DNA of 64,000 nucleotides. Source: Mycteria americana (taxonomy: Eukaryota; Chordata; Aves; Ciconiiformes; Ciconiidae). The position numbers and the translations under genes are program-made. The stretch spans positions 31,167,683-31,231,682 of the forward strand of contig NC_134396.1 of the NCBI RefSeq assembly GCF_035582795.1. Reading direction: 5' to 3'. Each line of letters starts with the position of its first letter. Within the stretch, counting starts at the first letter, position 1. Shown here one piece after another: positions 13,585 through 25,875 of the stretch. The notes beneath the pieces were generated by a model. It saw only the letters and a list, made by a program, of their open reading frames with translations. It ran no database searches and was not told the origin of the DNA.

Positions 13585-16500
13585 GTGAGCGGGGTGCGCA
13601 GGGGACCGGGGCGGCGCGGTGAGGGTGCCGCCTCCCGTGAGGGCCACCGGCGAGGTGTTGGCCGCGGCCTGCCTCTGCCCCCCCGGCGTACCCCGCGCGG
13701 GGCTCTCTGGCCGCGCCGCTCCATGTCCCGGGACCGCGGCGGGGCTGGAGTGCAGCCGCCGGTGGGGCCGGCGTCCGGCCCGGGGGTGTTTCAGCAGCCC
13801 GAGCCGCGCAGGCCGCCGGAGCGGAGAGCTGCCGTGCTCCCGCGGAGAGACGGCCGCCGCCGCCCAGGAGGGGCCCGGGCGTCTGGTTCGCCTGCCGAAT
13901 AGAAGTGCGGGAGCTCGGTTGCTGGTGACCAGGCTCGTTCGAACCCGGGAGGCACCCGGCTGTCCTGCACAATTGCGCTGTTAGCATGACTTGCTCTTTC
14001 TGTAAATAGGCTTAGCTTGTTCCATGTCAGTTTTTTTGGTGTTGTTTTGGTTTGGTTTGTTTTCGTATTGCTTACAGCCTTGTTCACTTCGTTTGTGTTA
14101 TTTTCCGACCTTCTGTTAAACGATTTCTTTCTGTTTGCTTTTTTGTTAGTTAGCTCATCTGATGATGATCATGATGATTTGCAAGATGCTGAAAAGCGAC
14201 CATATGCACTGTGCATGGCGTTGTGATATGGCAGTTTGAAAAACATCTGTTCTTATAAACTTGTTGGATCTCAGATTAGGACAAGAAAGGGAGTGGGCGC
14301 TGGGGGTAGCTTTACGGAAGGAAATGTAAAGGGAATAATGCAGAGATTAAAAAGCAAAGCAAGTGTAGTTGTCCTAAACAGAGGTATGTTTTCCCATTGC
14401 CGTTCTCTCTTTGACTTGTCTGAATACAGGTAGAGGTGTAATTCGTATGGATTTCAGTCTTTTCTAAAGATAGGCTGAAGGCAGCAGGCATTTTGCACAA
14501 ATCCTAATAGACAAGAAAACCTCCTATAACAATTCTTGAGGTACTGGAGATGTGATAACATCTGTTAATATAAACTTAGGTTTTTTGATTGTTTATATAT
14601 GTCTTATTAGTGTCGCGGAATGTGTGAGGGAAGTTTTTTCTGCTTATGAACTAGGATAGAAATCCGCTAACTGTAAATTCTTTAGAATTGGCTTGAAACC
14701 TTGCATGAAGAGCTCTACCCATGGGTGAAGTTAAAGTAGGACAGTTGTTTGGCTAAAGACTTAGATTTATTCCCCTCAGTTAGAAAGGAACCTGTTTTAT
14801 TTCGGATTTCTAGTTTTCTAAGAAAATCCTAGAAATCCCCAAATATGAATAACCTAAAAGACAACATGGAAAAATTGGGAGATGACTAAAATCATAACTT
14901 CATTTATTTCAACATATTTTACTTTAACATATTTTACTTACTAAAAAAAATTTACTATTACTTAAGTAATTCTAAGATGCTACTTTACAGTGCAGAAGAA
15001 ACTTGATTTTTCTGTTCTTTGACCATACTAAAGCAGTGATAGTCCTAATAGTGAAATGCATTCAGACTGCATATTTTAGTTTATTAATTTTAAATATAGA
15101 AGTAACTGCTTAACTATAGAATAGAATAGTATGTATATAACTATGAAATACTATGTGTAGGAGGTGTGGTAACTCTGGTATTACCACAGAGACTACATTT
15201 TATGAGGCTGTTTTCTGGTTTATGCTTTGCAAGTGGCACGTTGTATCACTATCATCATCAGTGTTAAATCAGCTTGTAAATAGCATGTAGACAGGGCTTG
15301 GCTTTTAGGTGTTTGAAAATTCTGTGGTGCACTTTACTTACACAAATGTACACTTTCTAAAATTTTTGCAGCTAACTTTTCTGAGCAAGTAGTCGAAAGC
15401 TTTCCATCTGATATCTCTACTGGTATATACTATGGATGGGCCTGTGTTGGAAATGGAGATGTGCATAAAATGGTTTTGAGCATAGGATGGAATCCTTTCT
15501 ATAAGAATATTAAGAAGTCGGTGGTAAGAATTTTGCTTTGTGTGGTACTTTGATTACAATAAATGAGCCAGACATTGACTTTGAATAAGATGAGCAGAAT
15601 TTGATCCATAAATGAGATTAGAAATTCCATTTGCTGTTAGTAATGTATTTGGTATCCATCTCAAATGTTTGTGTTCTGGGGAGGAGAAAACCCAAATCCC
15701 AAAAAACCCCTCTGTAGCCATAGAGCATGCAGCTGTAGATAAATAAAATTTATTTTCATTTGCCTCTTCCACCATTACTTAAATACTTCTGAAATAAAAA
15801 TTCATATTTCCAAAGTGGTGGTTGCTTAGTGTGCTGATAGACATAAGCTTATTCAGTTTAGTGGTTATGAGACCCCTAGGGTGAGCTGGAACATACTAAT
15901 CTCTCATCCTTTGCAATCCGTCCACATTTAAAGTACGAGATTCTGGGGCATCTTAATTTGTAATGATTTTCCAGTAATTCTTCTCTTAAATGGTGGAATC
16001 CATACATGTGGTGCTGTGGCTTAATACACAGAATCAAGATCCAAAAATAAATAGTAACAGGACAGAGTTAAAATCCTGAACTGTGGCATCTACGTTTTTC
16101 TTGCTATCAGGTGCTGGTGCTTTTCCTGCGTCTTGCAGAACTTGGTTTTAATTGCTAATACTTGTAAACAGTTTTATTTTGACATGAATCTCTGCTTTGA
16201 GGATAGCTGCCTTCACTCTTTTTAGAATTTTATCGTTCAGTTCCTGTGAGTTACTTGTAAAAGCTCTCTTTAAAACAACTGTTTCAGTCAAATTCATTAC
16301 GGTTATTTGGACTCAGCAACCTAATGATCAAACAAATCTAGGCATTGTTTGTGATTTGCTGCCTTGGAAATCTTACCTCTGAAATAAATATCACAATGTT
16401 CTTAAATGCCATGCAAAGTACAATTCCCTACTAACGTAATCAAAAGCTCTAGCCGCTTAATCTTGCGTTATACATGTTAGACTAAGTGTCTCAGTTTCCC

Positions 16501-17757
16501 TGGTATGTGTGGGAGGGAATTCGAATTAGAGGTATTAGCTGAACATCCTTGTAACAACAGAAATAAACTGAAAATGCATCATGGTAATTGTCAGTGTATT
16601 TGTCTTCTTTTAGGAAACACACATTATCCACACTTTCAAAGATGACTTTTATGGAGAGATTCTTAGTATAGTCATTATTGGATATATTCGATCAGAAAAA
16701 AACTTCAGTTCTTTAGGTCAGTATTGCAGGTCTCTTAAACTAATGTTTTATTTGTCATGTTCTTGCATATTCAAAGTACTGTGTTGTTGTTCTCTCTCTG
16801 TCTTCATAATCATGTAAGGTAGCTGTTTCATGTAACTGTTTCTGAAGGGTAGAGCGGCCTTACAGAGGGATCTGGATAGACTAGAGAGAGCTGGACAATC
16901 ACCAACCACATGAAATTTAACAAGAGCAAGTGCCAGGTTCTGCACCTGGGGTGGGATAATCCTGGTTATACATACAAACTGGGGGATGAGAGGCTGGAGA
17001 GCAGCCCCATGGAAAGAGATCTGGGGGTTTGGGTTGGTGGCAAGTTGAATATGAGTCAGCAGTGTGTCCTGGTAGCCAAAAGGGCCAACTGTGTCCTGGG
17101 GTGCATCAGGAAGGACATCAGCACATCAGAGTGTGTCCAGAGGAGGGTGACCAAGATGGTGAAAGTCCTTGAAGGCAAGACTTAAGAGGAGTGGCTGAGG
17201 TCACTTGGTTTGCTCAGCTTGGAGAAGAGAAGGCTGAGGGGTGACCTAATGGCAGTCTACACCTTCTTCAAGGAGGGCAGCAGAGAGGGAGGTGCTGATC
17301 TCCTCGCTCTGGACATGAGGAAATGGAATGAAGCTGCGTCAGGGGAAGTTCAGATTGGGCATTAGGAAAAGGTTCTTCACTGAGAGGGTGGTCAGTCAGT
17401 GGAACAGGCTCCCCAGGGAAGTGGTCACAGCACCAAGCCTGTCAGAGTCATTTCAGAAAAGCATGTCATTTCAGAAACAGAGAATGTTGCCTTTCCAACT
17501 TCTTCATAATAAATATATTCTGCCTCTGTGATGGTTTTCTGGCATTCTGTAGTACACCCTTTTTCACTTGCTATTGTGTGTTCAGAATTAAGACCAGCTT
17601 TTAAATATTGCCTTTCTTCTCTTTTGCAGAGGCACTCATTTCAGCAATTCAAGAAGACATTGAAGAGGCAAAAAGACAGCTAGATTTACCAGAACATCGT
17701 AAACTCAAAGACGACAAGTTCTTTCATCTGCCAGAAGGCAAACCAGTAACCCACTAA
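13503..17757 (+). CDS. RFK: Riboflavin kinase, complete gene of 4 coding exons, 154 aa
   Basis: ATP:riboflavin 5'-phosphotransferase; makes FMN, the precursor of FAD, in the cytosol. The coding exons are 13503-13584, 15372-15523, 16614-16716 and 17630-17757. All junctions are GT-AG and the phases (1, 0, 1) fit, giving 465 nt including TAA. The product starts [10 protein letters not shown]. It carries the glycine-rich [15 protein letters not shown] stretch (about residues 15-29) with the family's nucleotide/Mg-binding PTAN motif, then GWNP (66-69), then Glu79 in the VETHI context, which matches the family's catalytic glutamate. It is about the same length as mammalian RFK. The start lies in a CpG island, so expression is probably broad. 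It converges on PCSK5, as in human. Intron 3 carries a CR1 fragment and the 3'UTR an old LTR, but the coding sequence is intact. Confidence 0.97.
13585..15371 (+). other. RFK: RFK intron 1
   Basis: GT-AG intron of 1787 bp. The first 370 bp are CpG island, the rest AT-rich. A 15-bp tandem duplication (AACATATTTTACTTT) lies near 14911-14941. No other feature seen. Confidence 0.85.
15372..15523 (+). CDS. RFK: RFK coding exon 2
   Basis: The acceptor is TTTTTGCAG and the donor GTAAGA (15524). It starts by completing Ala28 and encodes AN of the PTAN motif, then TGIYYGWA and [10 protein letters not shown]. It is 152 nt long and ends on a codon boundary. Confidence 0.96.
15524..16613 (+). other. RFK: RFK intron 2
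   Basis: GT-AG intron of 1090 bp. No repeat or exon is recognised in it. Confidence 0.85.
16614..16716 (+). CDS. RFK: RFK coding exon 3
   Basis: The acceptor is TCTTTTAG and the donor GTCAGT (16717). It begins with the catalytic Glu79 ([15 protein letters not shown]) and ends after SSL plus one base. It is 103 nt long. Confidence 0.95.
16846..17465 (+). mobile_element. CR1-type LINE fragment in RFK intron 3
   Basis: It encodes decayed CR1 ORF2 C-terminal text: [62 protein letters not shown] and [19 protein letters not shown]-like segments. It has internal stops and a truncated 3' end without the ATTCTATGA repeats. It lies in the sense orientation relative to RFK. Confidence 0.85.
17630..17757 (+). 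CDS. RFK: RFK coding exon 4, with stop codon
   Basis: The acceptor is CTTTTGCAG. It encodes the C-terminal helix ([20 protein letters not shown]) and ends GKPVTH then TAA at 17755-17757. It is 128 nt long. Confidence 0.95.
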
Positions 17758-20431
17758 GCAAAACCATGTGGGTTTTTTTGATCTCACGGAGCTCTCTTTG
17801 CACTACCAAGTATCATGTATCATTTGATATATGACGTATGTGTGTGTACTGGATTTGGCTGGGATGGAATCAATTTTCTTCATAGCAGCTCATATGGTGC
17901 TGTGGTTTAGATTTGTGACCAAAATAATGAACATAACACACTAATGTTCTAGCTATTGCTGAACAGTGCTTGCACAGCATCAAGGCCTTCTCTGTTTCTC
18001 ACTCTGCTCCTCCAGTGAATAGATTGGGGCTGTGCAAGAGGTTGGGAGGAGACACAACCAGATGACCTGAACTAACCAGAGATATACCATGCCATGTAAT
18101 GGTTGTGCTGAGTAAGAAAGTGGAGAGGAGGGGGTTTAGGGAGGTTGGCCATCCTTTGTTTGGGAACTGGCTTGGCATCTGGTGAGTGATTGCCTTTGCA
18201 TCACTTGTTTTGTTTTTCTTTTCTTTTTCTTCCACTTCTCCTTCACTTGTTAATCTATTTTTATCTTGACCCACAAATTTTCTTGCTTTTATTTTTCCAT
18301 TCTTCTTTCCCCGTCTCACTGGGGGAGGTGTGGGAGAAGTGAGCTAGTGGCCATATGGTGCTTAGCAGCTTACTGGGGTTATCTGCAACAACATGTTTAG
18401 GTAATTGTGATTGGAACTGAACACTAAAACCACACAGGATGATTTAAGTTTGTTTGTGTTACTTGATCATTTAACCAGTAATGCAAAAGGAGTAGAAGGC
18501 TATTTTAGGTCTTTACCGAAAAATTGTGAATCCAAGTGTTACCACTCATTTAGAAATCTTACCACATGTGGAACAAGACCAAAGTTAGTTGTGATCTTTT
18601 CTGCCCATAAGGTGTGGAGAGTTAAATACTCCAATGAAGACTGTCAGTTTTTCAGACAGAGAATGTTATTCCAAACTCTTTTTTCCAATTTTATATCATT
18701 CTTGCATCTGGATTGTAGGTAGCAGCTTAGAAAATTTTTACATTGATTGAGTCAAAAATTAACCTGTGGTGCAGGAAGCCAATGATTAGATAATAGTAAT
18801 AAGAATAATTCGCTATAGTTCCTATTTTTGATATGCTATACAGCTGTCATTTTAATTGAAATTATTTATTGTAATTTTAATTGAAATAGAGGAAATGACT
18901 GTTACTCCTTGAGTTACTGGAATGTGAGATAGATACTTCTGCCTTGTTGACTATGCATATAACCTGTGTAGTTGCCTTCTGAGGAAGTGTTTCACTAAAG
19001 TTCAGGAAGTGAACGACAGGGAGAAAGTTGGTACACTGCAAAAGTTCAGGCATAAAGGGTGCAGAACCAGTCTAACAATATTTCTGCTCTTTGGGCCCTA
19101 AGGCAGAGGAGGTAACTAAAGGCAACTGCATTTTGGTTGCTGCTGGCAGCTGCATTAGATGAGGAAAACTTATGGGTTGTTCACTATACTGACAGTGAAA
19201 TAAATAACTTCAAGGTTGAAGTTAGAATATAAGGCACAGGAAAATCCTTTCAACCCTCTGCACTAAGTGCAGGGAAGATCCAAACTTTTGGCTGCAGATC
19301 AGTGAAAGTCTTTGGGGATTCTTGGAGTAATGTATCAACACTTTAGTAGTTACTGAGTATTTATTACAAGTTATTGAGGCCTTTCCCACTCTGAAATGTT
19401 TGCACAGATAAATGGAGGTGTGTTGTCAAAATTCATAGTAATTTGGAAAATACTGTTAAATTTATATAGTGTGTGTGCGCTTCCAAACCTACTCCCCCTG
19501 CCCCAGTACAATTTTCTAAATTTCCTCCTTGTCCCATCCCATTCTGATCCTGCATTTCACTGTAGCATTTCAGAGGTAGCCTTATGGGAGTTATCTGTGG
19601 CGGGCGCTGTCAGCCTGCCAGGGTTCTAGTTCATGGTGTTTTAACTTGCAGCTTATCTCATGTGGTATTTGGGAAAAGGCCTTGAGCCAGTCAAGGAGTC
19701 CTTGTAGCTGTGCAGGACTTCAGACAAAACTTGATTATTCAGATTAATTGCTCATCAGTCCCGTTGATTGCAAAGATAGAAGGGATATACACCTCTTGAG
19801 GAGGGAAGGAATGATTTCTATAAAAGCACTTCTAGAATAAGCACCATTTTGACCTATGTTGCTAAGGTTGTTTATAAATTTAACTCTCCAGAGACATTCA
19901 CAGTTTTGTCCTAACTGTTGCCTGGATATTTTCAGCATGCTTTAGCCTTTCTCACAGGAAAATACTGAAAGAAGATTAACTTACCTGCTGTCATGATTCC
20001 TAGCACAGTATAAACTTTATGAAGGGTTATATTTTTGTATTATGTGCAAATAACTATTTCAATTTATGTGTGATACTGTACCATTAATAAAAGAATGTAA
20101 TTGAGAAAGTAGTGATGCTGCTTATCACAGGTTTTCTGATTGATTTTATTATAGGTGATGCAAATCATCTGTGCATATTCCTTAGCATATACTGAAGGAG
20201 GTGCTGCAGAGTTCTTTCATTACTGTGCTTAAACTTCTTTCCATTTTGGGGTGGGAGAGAATTGTTTTTCTTGCTTACAAACTTGGTGCTACATTATTTA
20301 TGTTAGAGATGTTTGCAGTTCTTTATTTGTAAGGCAATATGTGAACACCAAGTGAGGCATAAAGGTCACTGAAGTTGTTGGAGTTCAAGCAATATAAGTA
20401 TTTCCACAGTTTCAAATACTTTTTAAATAAA
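17758..20431 (+). other. RFK: Probable RFK 3'UTR with candidate poly(A) signals
   Basis: No further coding exon is visible after the stop. AATAAA hexamers occur at 20086-20091 and 20426-20431 and are the best candidates for the transcript end, giving a 3'UTR of about 2.3-2.7 kb. An LTR-like repeat fills 17845-18393 of it. The extent is inferred. Confidence 0.4.
17845..18393 (+). mobile_element. Old LTR-like repeat in the RFK 3'UTR
   Basis: It is related by eye to the LTRs at 22246 and 61065. The shared landmarks are GGATTTGGCTGGGATGGAAT near the start, CATCAAGGCCTTCTCTGTTTC, the T-rich block with TAATCTATTTTTATCTTGACC, and ATGGTGCTTAGCAGC near the end. It is clearly more diverged and has no clean target duplication. 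It begins about 88 bp after the RFK stop codon. Confidence 0.7.
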
Positions 20432-22239
20432 GCCTGTGGTGCATTTTAATTGACTGTCTCCTTCTGAAGTCTATTGCCATTCTGAAATGGAGTTTGTTGG
20501 CAATGTGAGAATAACAGTATAAGAATTTTTTTCAAATGCAGACAGGTGATAATGGCCTAATTTGGACAGCTGTGGCATTAAACTGTCTGATGTTCTAATA
20601 GCCCTAAAGAACCTGTGCTTAGCAGATGTTAAAATGCAGCATGCCTTCACATTTAGAAAACATAAATGCAAAATGTGCAGACAAATAGTCTGCAATAGTT
20701 ATTCATACAGGCTTCTTGTATGGCTAGCTGTATTTTGAATTTGGAGCCTTCCTGGAAACAGGTATGGACCTGTATTCAGTTGGTATCCTTTTTACTTTAG
20801 AACAGATTCCCTCTGTATACAACATAATGTTCTCAAAATCTGCCTGAAAATGAAATCTAGCTTGCCAAAACTTGAAAATGAATTAAAAAACCCTCATTTT
20901 TTTAATATACTCATATATACTTACAAAATTAGAATAGTTATCATGTTAAAATTTTTACTGATATGAATCTGTTTTAATTTATTTTCAATAATTTACATAT
21001 TGTGGACATGGAGACTGTCAAACATAGTTTTCCAAATGAATACAGTGAATTAAAATGCTGGAAAGGAAAGTAGCGTTCTATTGAAGAGTGGCCCTGGTGT
21101 GAAGTCTAGTTTACTGGAAACTATGTGTATGAATGAGAATAGTAAAGAAAGAGGTGCAAGGGGAAGGAAGGAAAAACCAGGAAGACCTTGAGATGGAAAA
21201 AAGCTTGAGAAGCAAGAAGGTGAGAGAAATTTGCCAAAGATAACAAGCATCAAGTCTAGCTTACTGATATTTTTGCAACCTCATTTGCCACATCTGCATT
21301 GACAGGTTGTACTAAGCTAAAGGAGATGAAAGTTCTTGGTCCTTTGACTAGTTGGAGATGTGTATCTGGTAACTGTGGCTAAATATAATAATCACAAAGC
21401 TGCAGTAGGTGAACTTTGAAAGTTTGCTTCAAAAGATTTGTACTATTTTGATATCTTTGATACCTTGATATTTTGATAAATTTGGTATCCTCCTTAGAAA
21501 GCCATTTCTAAATTGCTATGTAGAGATAATACTTGGTATCCTTTTTAATTCTTATTCTGCCTTAGATTTCTAGCAGTTCTTGGAAATAGTTTATTCAGTT
21601 TCTGATCTGTGAGAATCACTGCTTTATTGTATAATAGTAAGGGTTATTGCCAGTGTTGCTCTTCAGGAAGTTTTGTGTCTAAGGAGGCTTCTGGCAATGG
21701 CTTGGTTCCTAGGGTACTTTCCTTTGCCATGCTTAGCAGTTAAGTGTCTCAGCCCTATGCAAAGCTTTATAAGGGTGATTGCCTAAAAACAGACTGGCAG
21801 AAAAAAGTGTTCAGAGGTTGTTTAAACTAGCTAAAATTAAAGTGTGTCTGAAAAACAGTCCCACTGGTGATTTTTGTGCTTTATTTAGGACTTGGGGGAG
21901 CTACGGTCCTCAGAATTCTATAACCTGAAAATAGATTTGTCTATACCCTTTCTTTCAAAATTTAAAACTGCTTGGTTCTTTTGGAAATCAGGTGGAAAGA
22001 GTTGCATCCTGTTCTGTTCTGGTTCAATTGTTTAAACATTCATCTGGGTCAGGGCAAAGGTCCATCTGCTACAGCTGAAAGTGAATCAAACCTGTATCTT
22101 GAAACACATTCATCTGGCTCAGACCTCTTGGGGAAAAGTTTCTCTCATACTTTCACGCTGTTTATATGTTTTATAACCTCTGTGTAGCATCCCTAAAGTT
22201 CATCAGGAAAGAATGTAATATAATGTGGTGGTGTGGGTA
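18394..22239. other. RFK 3'UTR remainder and intergenic DNA
   Basis: AT-rich. It contains the two candidate RFK poly(A) signals and copy A of the dispersed repeat. No coding exon is recognised. Confidence 0.5.
21111..21247. repeat. Dispersed repeat, copy A
   Basis: It is a direct match to 25876-25997. Shared blocks include AAAGAAAGAGGTGCA, GGGGAAGGAAGG, CCTTGAG, TTGAGAAGCAA and TGAGAGAAATTTGCCAAAGA. Copy A carries about 14 extra bases. The family is not recognised. Confidence 0.75.
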
Positions 22240-22848
22240 TGTCATTGTCCTGGTTTCAGCTGGGACAGAGTTAATTTTCTTCCTAGTAGCTGGTATAGTG
22301 CTGTGTTTTGGATTTACGATGAGAATGATGTTGATGACACACTGATGTTTTGGGTGTTGCTGAGTGGTGTTGTACACTGGTCAAGGACTTTTCAGCTTCC
22401 CATGCTCTGCTGGGTGCACAAGAAGCTGGGAGGGGGCACAGCCCCGACAGCTGACCCCAACTGGCCAAAGGGCTATTCCATACCTTATGACATCACGCTC
22501 AGTATGTAAACTGGGGGAGTTGGCCGGGGAGCAGTGATCGCTGCTCAGGGACTGGCTGGGCATCGGTCGGTGGGTGGTGAGCAGTTGCATCGCTTGATTT
22601 GTTGTTGTTGTTGTTGTTTTCCCCTGGGTTTTGTTCCGTGTCCCGACCCCCTCCCCCAGTTGTTTTCCTTTTCATTACAATTTATTATTATTATTATTTT
22701 ATTTCAATTATTAACCTGTTCTTATCTTAGCCCACGAGTTTTCTTACTTTTGCTCTTCTGATTCTCTACCCCATCCCACTGGGGTGGGAGGGTGAGTGGC
22801 TGTGTGGTGCTTGGTTGCCGACTGGGGCTATACCACGACAGTCCTTTT

Positions 22849-22866
22849 TGGCGCCCAAAGTGGGGC
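22849..22866 (+). other. Retroviral primer-binding site (tRNA-Lys type)
   Basis: TGGCGCCCAAAGTGGGGC lies 8 bp after the LTR end. It differs by one base from the tRNA-Lys1,2 type used by many betaretroviruses (established knowledge). It fixes the orientation as plus. Confidence 0.75.
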
Positions 22867-22961
22867 TCGAAGGGGTGAGATAAGGACAGATCTAACCAGA
22901 GTGTGTTAAAACAAATCTGTTATAAGCATTTGTTTTATTAGTTTAGTAGTCGCTGGTCACA

Positions 22962-23294
22962 ATGTCGAGGTACTGGTTCTCAGAGCTGTGTGATGTAAGA
23001 CCCGACTTGCCGTATATTCTGTGTGTCGGTGTTTGTGTGCAGTTTATCACCTCGGTGAGATGGATTAAGGCTATCGCTTTGCTGTGCTGTGTAACACTGG
23101 CTCATGCTGTAATAAAATTTTTGTTCATGAAATCGATCCTTGTCTGTACTCAGCACGGCCATTGCCGTCACCTCTGTGCTTCGGGAGCCATCTATGGGGA
23201 ATTGCTGATAATTACACTTTTTACCTTTTCTCCTCGGAGAGCCAACCTGTGGGGGAGACACCTTCCTCCATCTTCCCTTTCCTCTCCAGGCTAA
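22962..23294 (+). other. 110-codon hydrophobic ORF inside the short ERV
   Basis: This is the only sizeable frame between the two LTR pieces. It has an ATG start, a hydrophobic central stretch that could span a membrane, and several cysteines. I recognise no gag, pol or env motif in it. It may be a remnant, an ORF specific to the non-autonomous element, or chance. Confidence 0.3.
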
Positions 23295-25875
23295 CTACAA
23301 TAGCTCTTGAGAAGTTTGAATATCCTTGGGATGTTCAAACCAGCATGTTCCTATTGCTGTGTCTCCTGCATGAGTGTCAGGAGGGTGAGTGAGCGGCTGT
23401 ATGGTGCTTAGTTGCCGACTGAAGCTAAACCACGACAAGTCATAAGGATTGCTTTTTGCGTTAGATGCAGTGGACTCTTCAGTGTACTTTGGTATTTGTC
23501 ACGGATCATGCTGTTGTTCTAACAGCACATTGTCCACACTGGAGGCGTGGATTTAAAAGTTAAATCCTCAAGCACCTATGTTCTTCAGATTTCTGTTTAA
23601 CACTCAAGTACTATAATTTCCAAGGATTCAGATGTTCTGCTAATTTTCATTCTGGAACTCAAATGATATTAAAAAAAAATCAAATTGCCTTCAAATTTAT
23701 TTTGCAATGAATATGGTCTATATATAGGCTATAATTCTTTTCCCCTAATATTCTTGTATTTTTCTGAAGGGAGAAGAAAAACGTAAGAGAAATTAGAAAC
23801 AGAAGGCCCTACTTGCTAGTGTGATGGTCAGAGAACTTGCATTACCTGTTGCTCCAGGGGAGTATTTGGATAGATTTGTGGCCTATTTAGGTTTTTAAGG
23901 GGTTTAGAACTTTATAAACATTGCTGACAATGACAGTTAATATATAATTAATTACATAACTTAAGGTACTGACTTTATGGTCTTCCTCCGGAAATACTGA
24001 GAATTTAATTTTGCTTTCTTTTTTGTGGCTCAGAGTAGCGAAGTGCTTAGTATCTTCTTTTAGTTTGTTCTGAGGTTATGATTAGCTTGCTTTTCCATAG
24101 TGCCAAGATTTGTCAGTGAAAGAAGGTAGAATTCATTACAGTGAATACAGTAAGATTTATATTTGGCTTTTTTTTTTACTAATGATGAGATACTGAAGTG
24201 ACAAAATTAGGTTTTTGTATCAGAAAAAAAAAGAATTGGGAAATGAAGATGATGCTAGGTGACAAGAAGGAGAAGAAAGGATACAGAAAAATAATTGGAT
24301 GAGGATTTCAGATGTGACATGCAGTCAGCAAGGATGAAGGAACACAAGAAAAAAAATGGAGCAAGGACTATTTGGCGTAATGGTAATTAGGTAAGTGTAG
24401 CACCTGAACTCTTCCTGAAAAAGAAATATGCTTATCTAGATGCTAAATAGAGAATATAAATGAGGAAGAATAAGAGAATACTTATTTCCCTTTTTACTAT
24501 TCAATTAAATGTGTAATATAAATCTGCAAAGTCATGCAAAGAGATAATTAGTGCACCTCTTTTGTCTGTTAAGATCTGAGAGGAGGTCTCCTTCCAGTGT
24601 AAACCTAAATCTGAAAAGGGATGATGGGGGGAAAAAGGTCATAATTATGGCCTACTTCGTAACAAGGGAAAAATTGTCTTTTGTCATGTTAACAATTAAT
24701 AAAATCACAAGAGATATGTTAAAATCAGCCAAAGTGTTAGGCAACTTCCTAGATATTTCTGAGCAGTAGGAAACAAAGTAGGAACACATGATACCTACCT
24801 TGAAAGAAGAACAGAAGTTACATGTGCATATGTCTCCTATTAATTTTGCATCTGAACACCTATAAATGTATCTAGTTCATTGCGAGTATGTCTGTGTACA
24901 GTCAGAATCTTTAGTCATCTATTTGATACGATAGCTTATTATTGTCATATATATGTACTAATTGGGGAAAAAAAAAAGAGTGGAAAAACTGCTTAAAGTC
25001 TTTCTGTTCAAAAGTGCTTTTGAGCCCTGAGCGAGAATATCTGTCCATTCCTCATCAGGATGTCTGGTTACTCCTTAAAGTTCAGCTTGAAACCACACGT
25101 ACATATAAGAGGTTGAGGGGAGATGAAAAATCGATAGTTAGCTCTGGTCTACTCTGAAAGATATTCTTCTGCCCCCACGCCAACAGGGACTCAAATGAGC
25201 ATAGGTGACCTAAGTAAAATAGTGCCTTTTTCTATTGGTAGAATTTTTCTGTCGGTAACTTTTAAAGTGGGAAATTGATTGCTAAGAAAACATTTTTTAA
25301 TGCAAAAATATATATTTCTCTTGAAACACACGCTATTTTTCATGAGAAAACCAAATGCCTCAAAATATCCATTTGAAAGGCTTCTGTGGTAACTTAGGCA
25401 ATTAAGTTTATTGTATTTTCATTCCTATCTTTGGTTTGAAATTTCAGTCTGAGTCCTCAGCCAGAAGTCCTGCAATTGTTATACAAGACCCAGAGGCAAA
25501 TATGCGGTATACTGTGAAAATGTAGCCTGTAGAGGAAGGAGTCTTGGGCCTCAAGGCGCTTGAAATGTAACTCCTGCGATCTACTTTCCTCCACCTCCTT
25601 TCTAGTAAAACTTCTGGGTAGAGTCATGGAAGAGAAAACTTCTCCTGATTTACGTACACTCTGTGGAAAGGGAGGATAAAGAGTACTGGTAACCTACACT
25701 TCCCTTTGAAATCAAATTACTGGGTTACATGAGAGGTAAGTGGGTGGTAAAACTATGTGGGAGATGTGATTTTTATGAGATCTTTTTGAAAGACCTTTCC
25801 TACTGAAAGGGTGATGAGAGTTAGTTCCCTAGGAGAAGGACAGAGAAAATACAAGTAATTGGTGAAGACAAGGAC

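Larger units (their letters stand above)
12735..13950. promoter_or_regulatory. RFK: CpG island and RFK promoter region
   Basis: This is an abrupt block of high GC and frequent CG dinucleotides in otherwise AT-rich DNA. It covers the RFK ATG, 5'UTR and start of intron 1. I see no convincing TATA box near the ATG, which fits a housekeeping CpG-island promoter. The long ORFs crossing it on both strands are a by-product of the base composition. The transcription start cannot be fixed from sequence alone. Confidence 0.8.
22246..23437 (+). mobile_element. Short endogenous retrovirus: LTR, PBS, about 0.5 kb interior, truncated 3' LTR
   Basis: The 5' LTR (22246-22840, 595 bp) starts TGTCCTGG and ends CACGACA. 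A lysine-tRNA-type primer-binding site begins at 22849 (TGGCGCCCAAAGTGGGGC). Only about 0.5 kb of interior follows, with no gag, pol or env recognisable, before a piece matching the LTR 3' end (about 23383-23437, also ending CACGACA). The flanks TGTCAT (22240-22245) and AGTCAT (23438-23443) match at 5 of 6 bases, which suggests a 6-bp target duplication as in betaretrovirus/ERVK-like elements. It is a deletion derivative or a non-autonomous element. Confidence 0.8.

Noticed and set aside
12774-13987. Overlapping ORFs of 98-212 codons on both strands in the GC-rich block
   Set aside because: Arginine/proline/alanine-rich frames caused by CpG-island composition. They overlap one another and the RFK exon, and have no domain motif.
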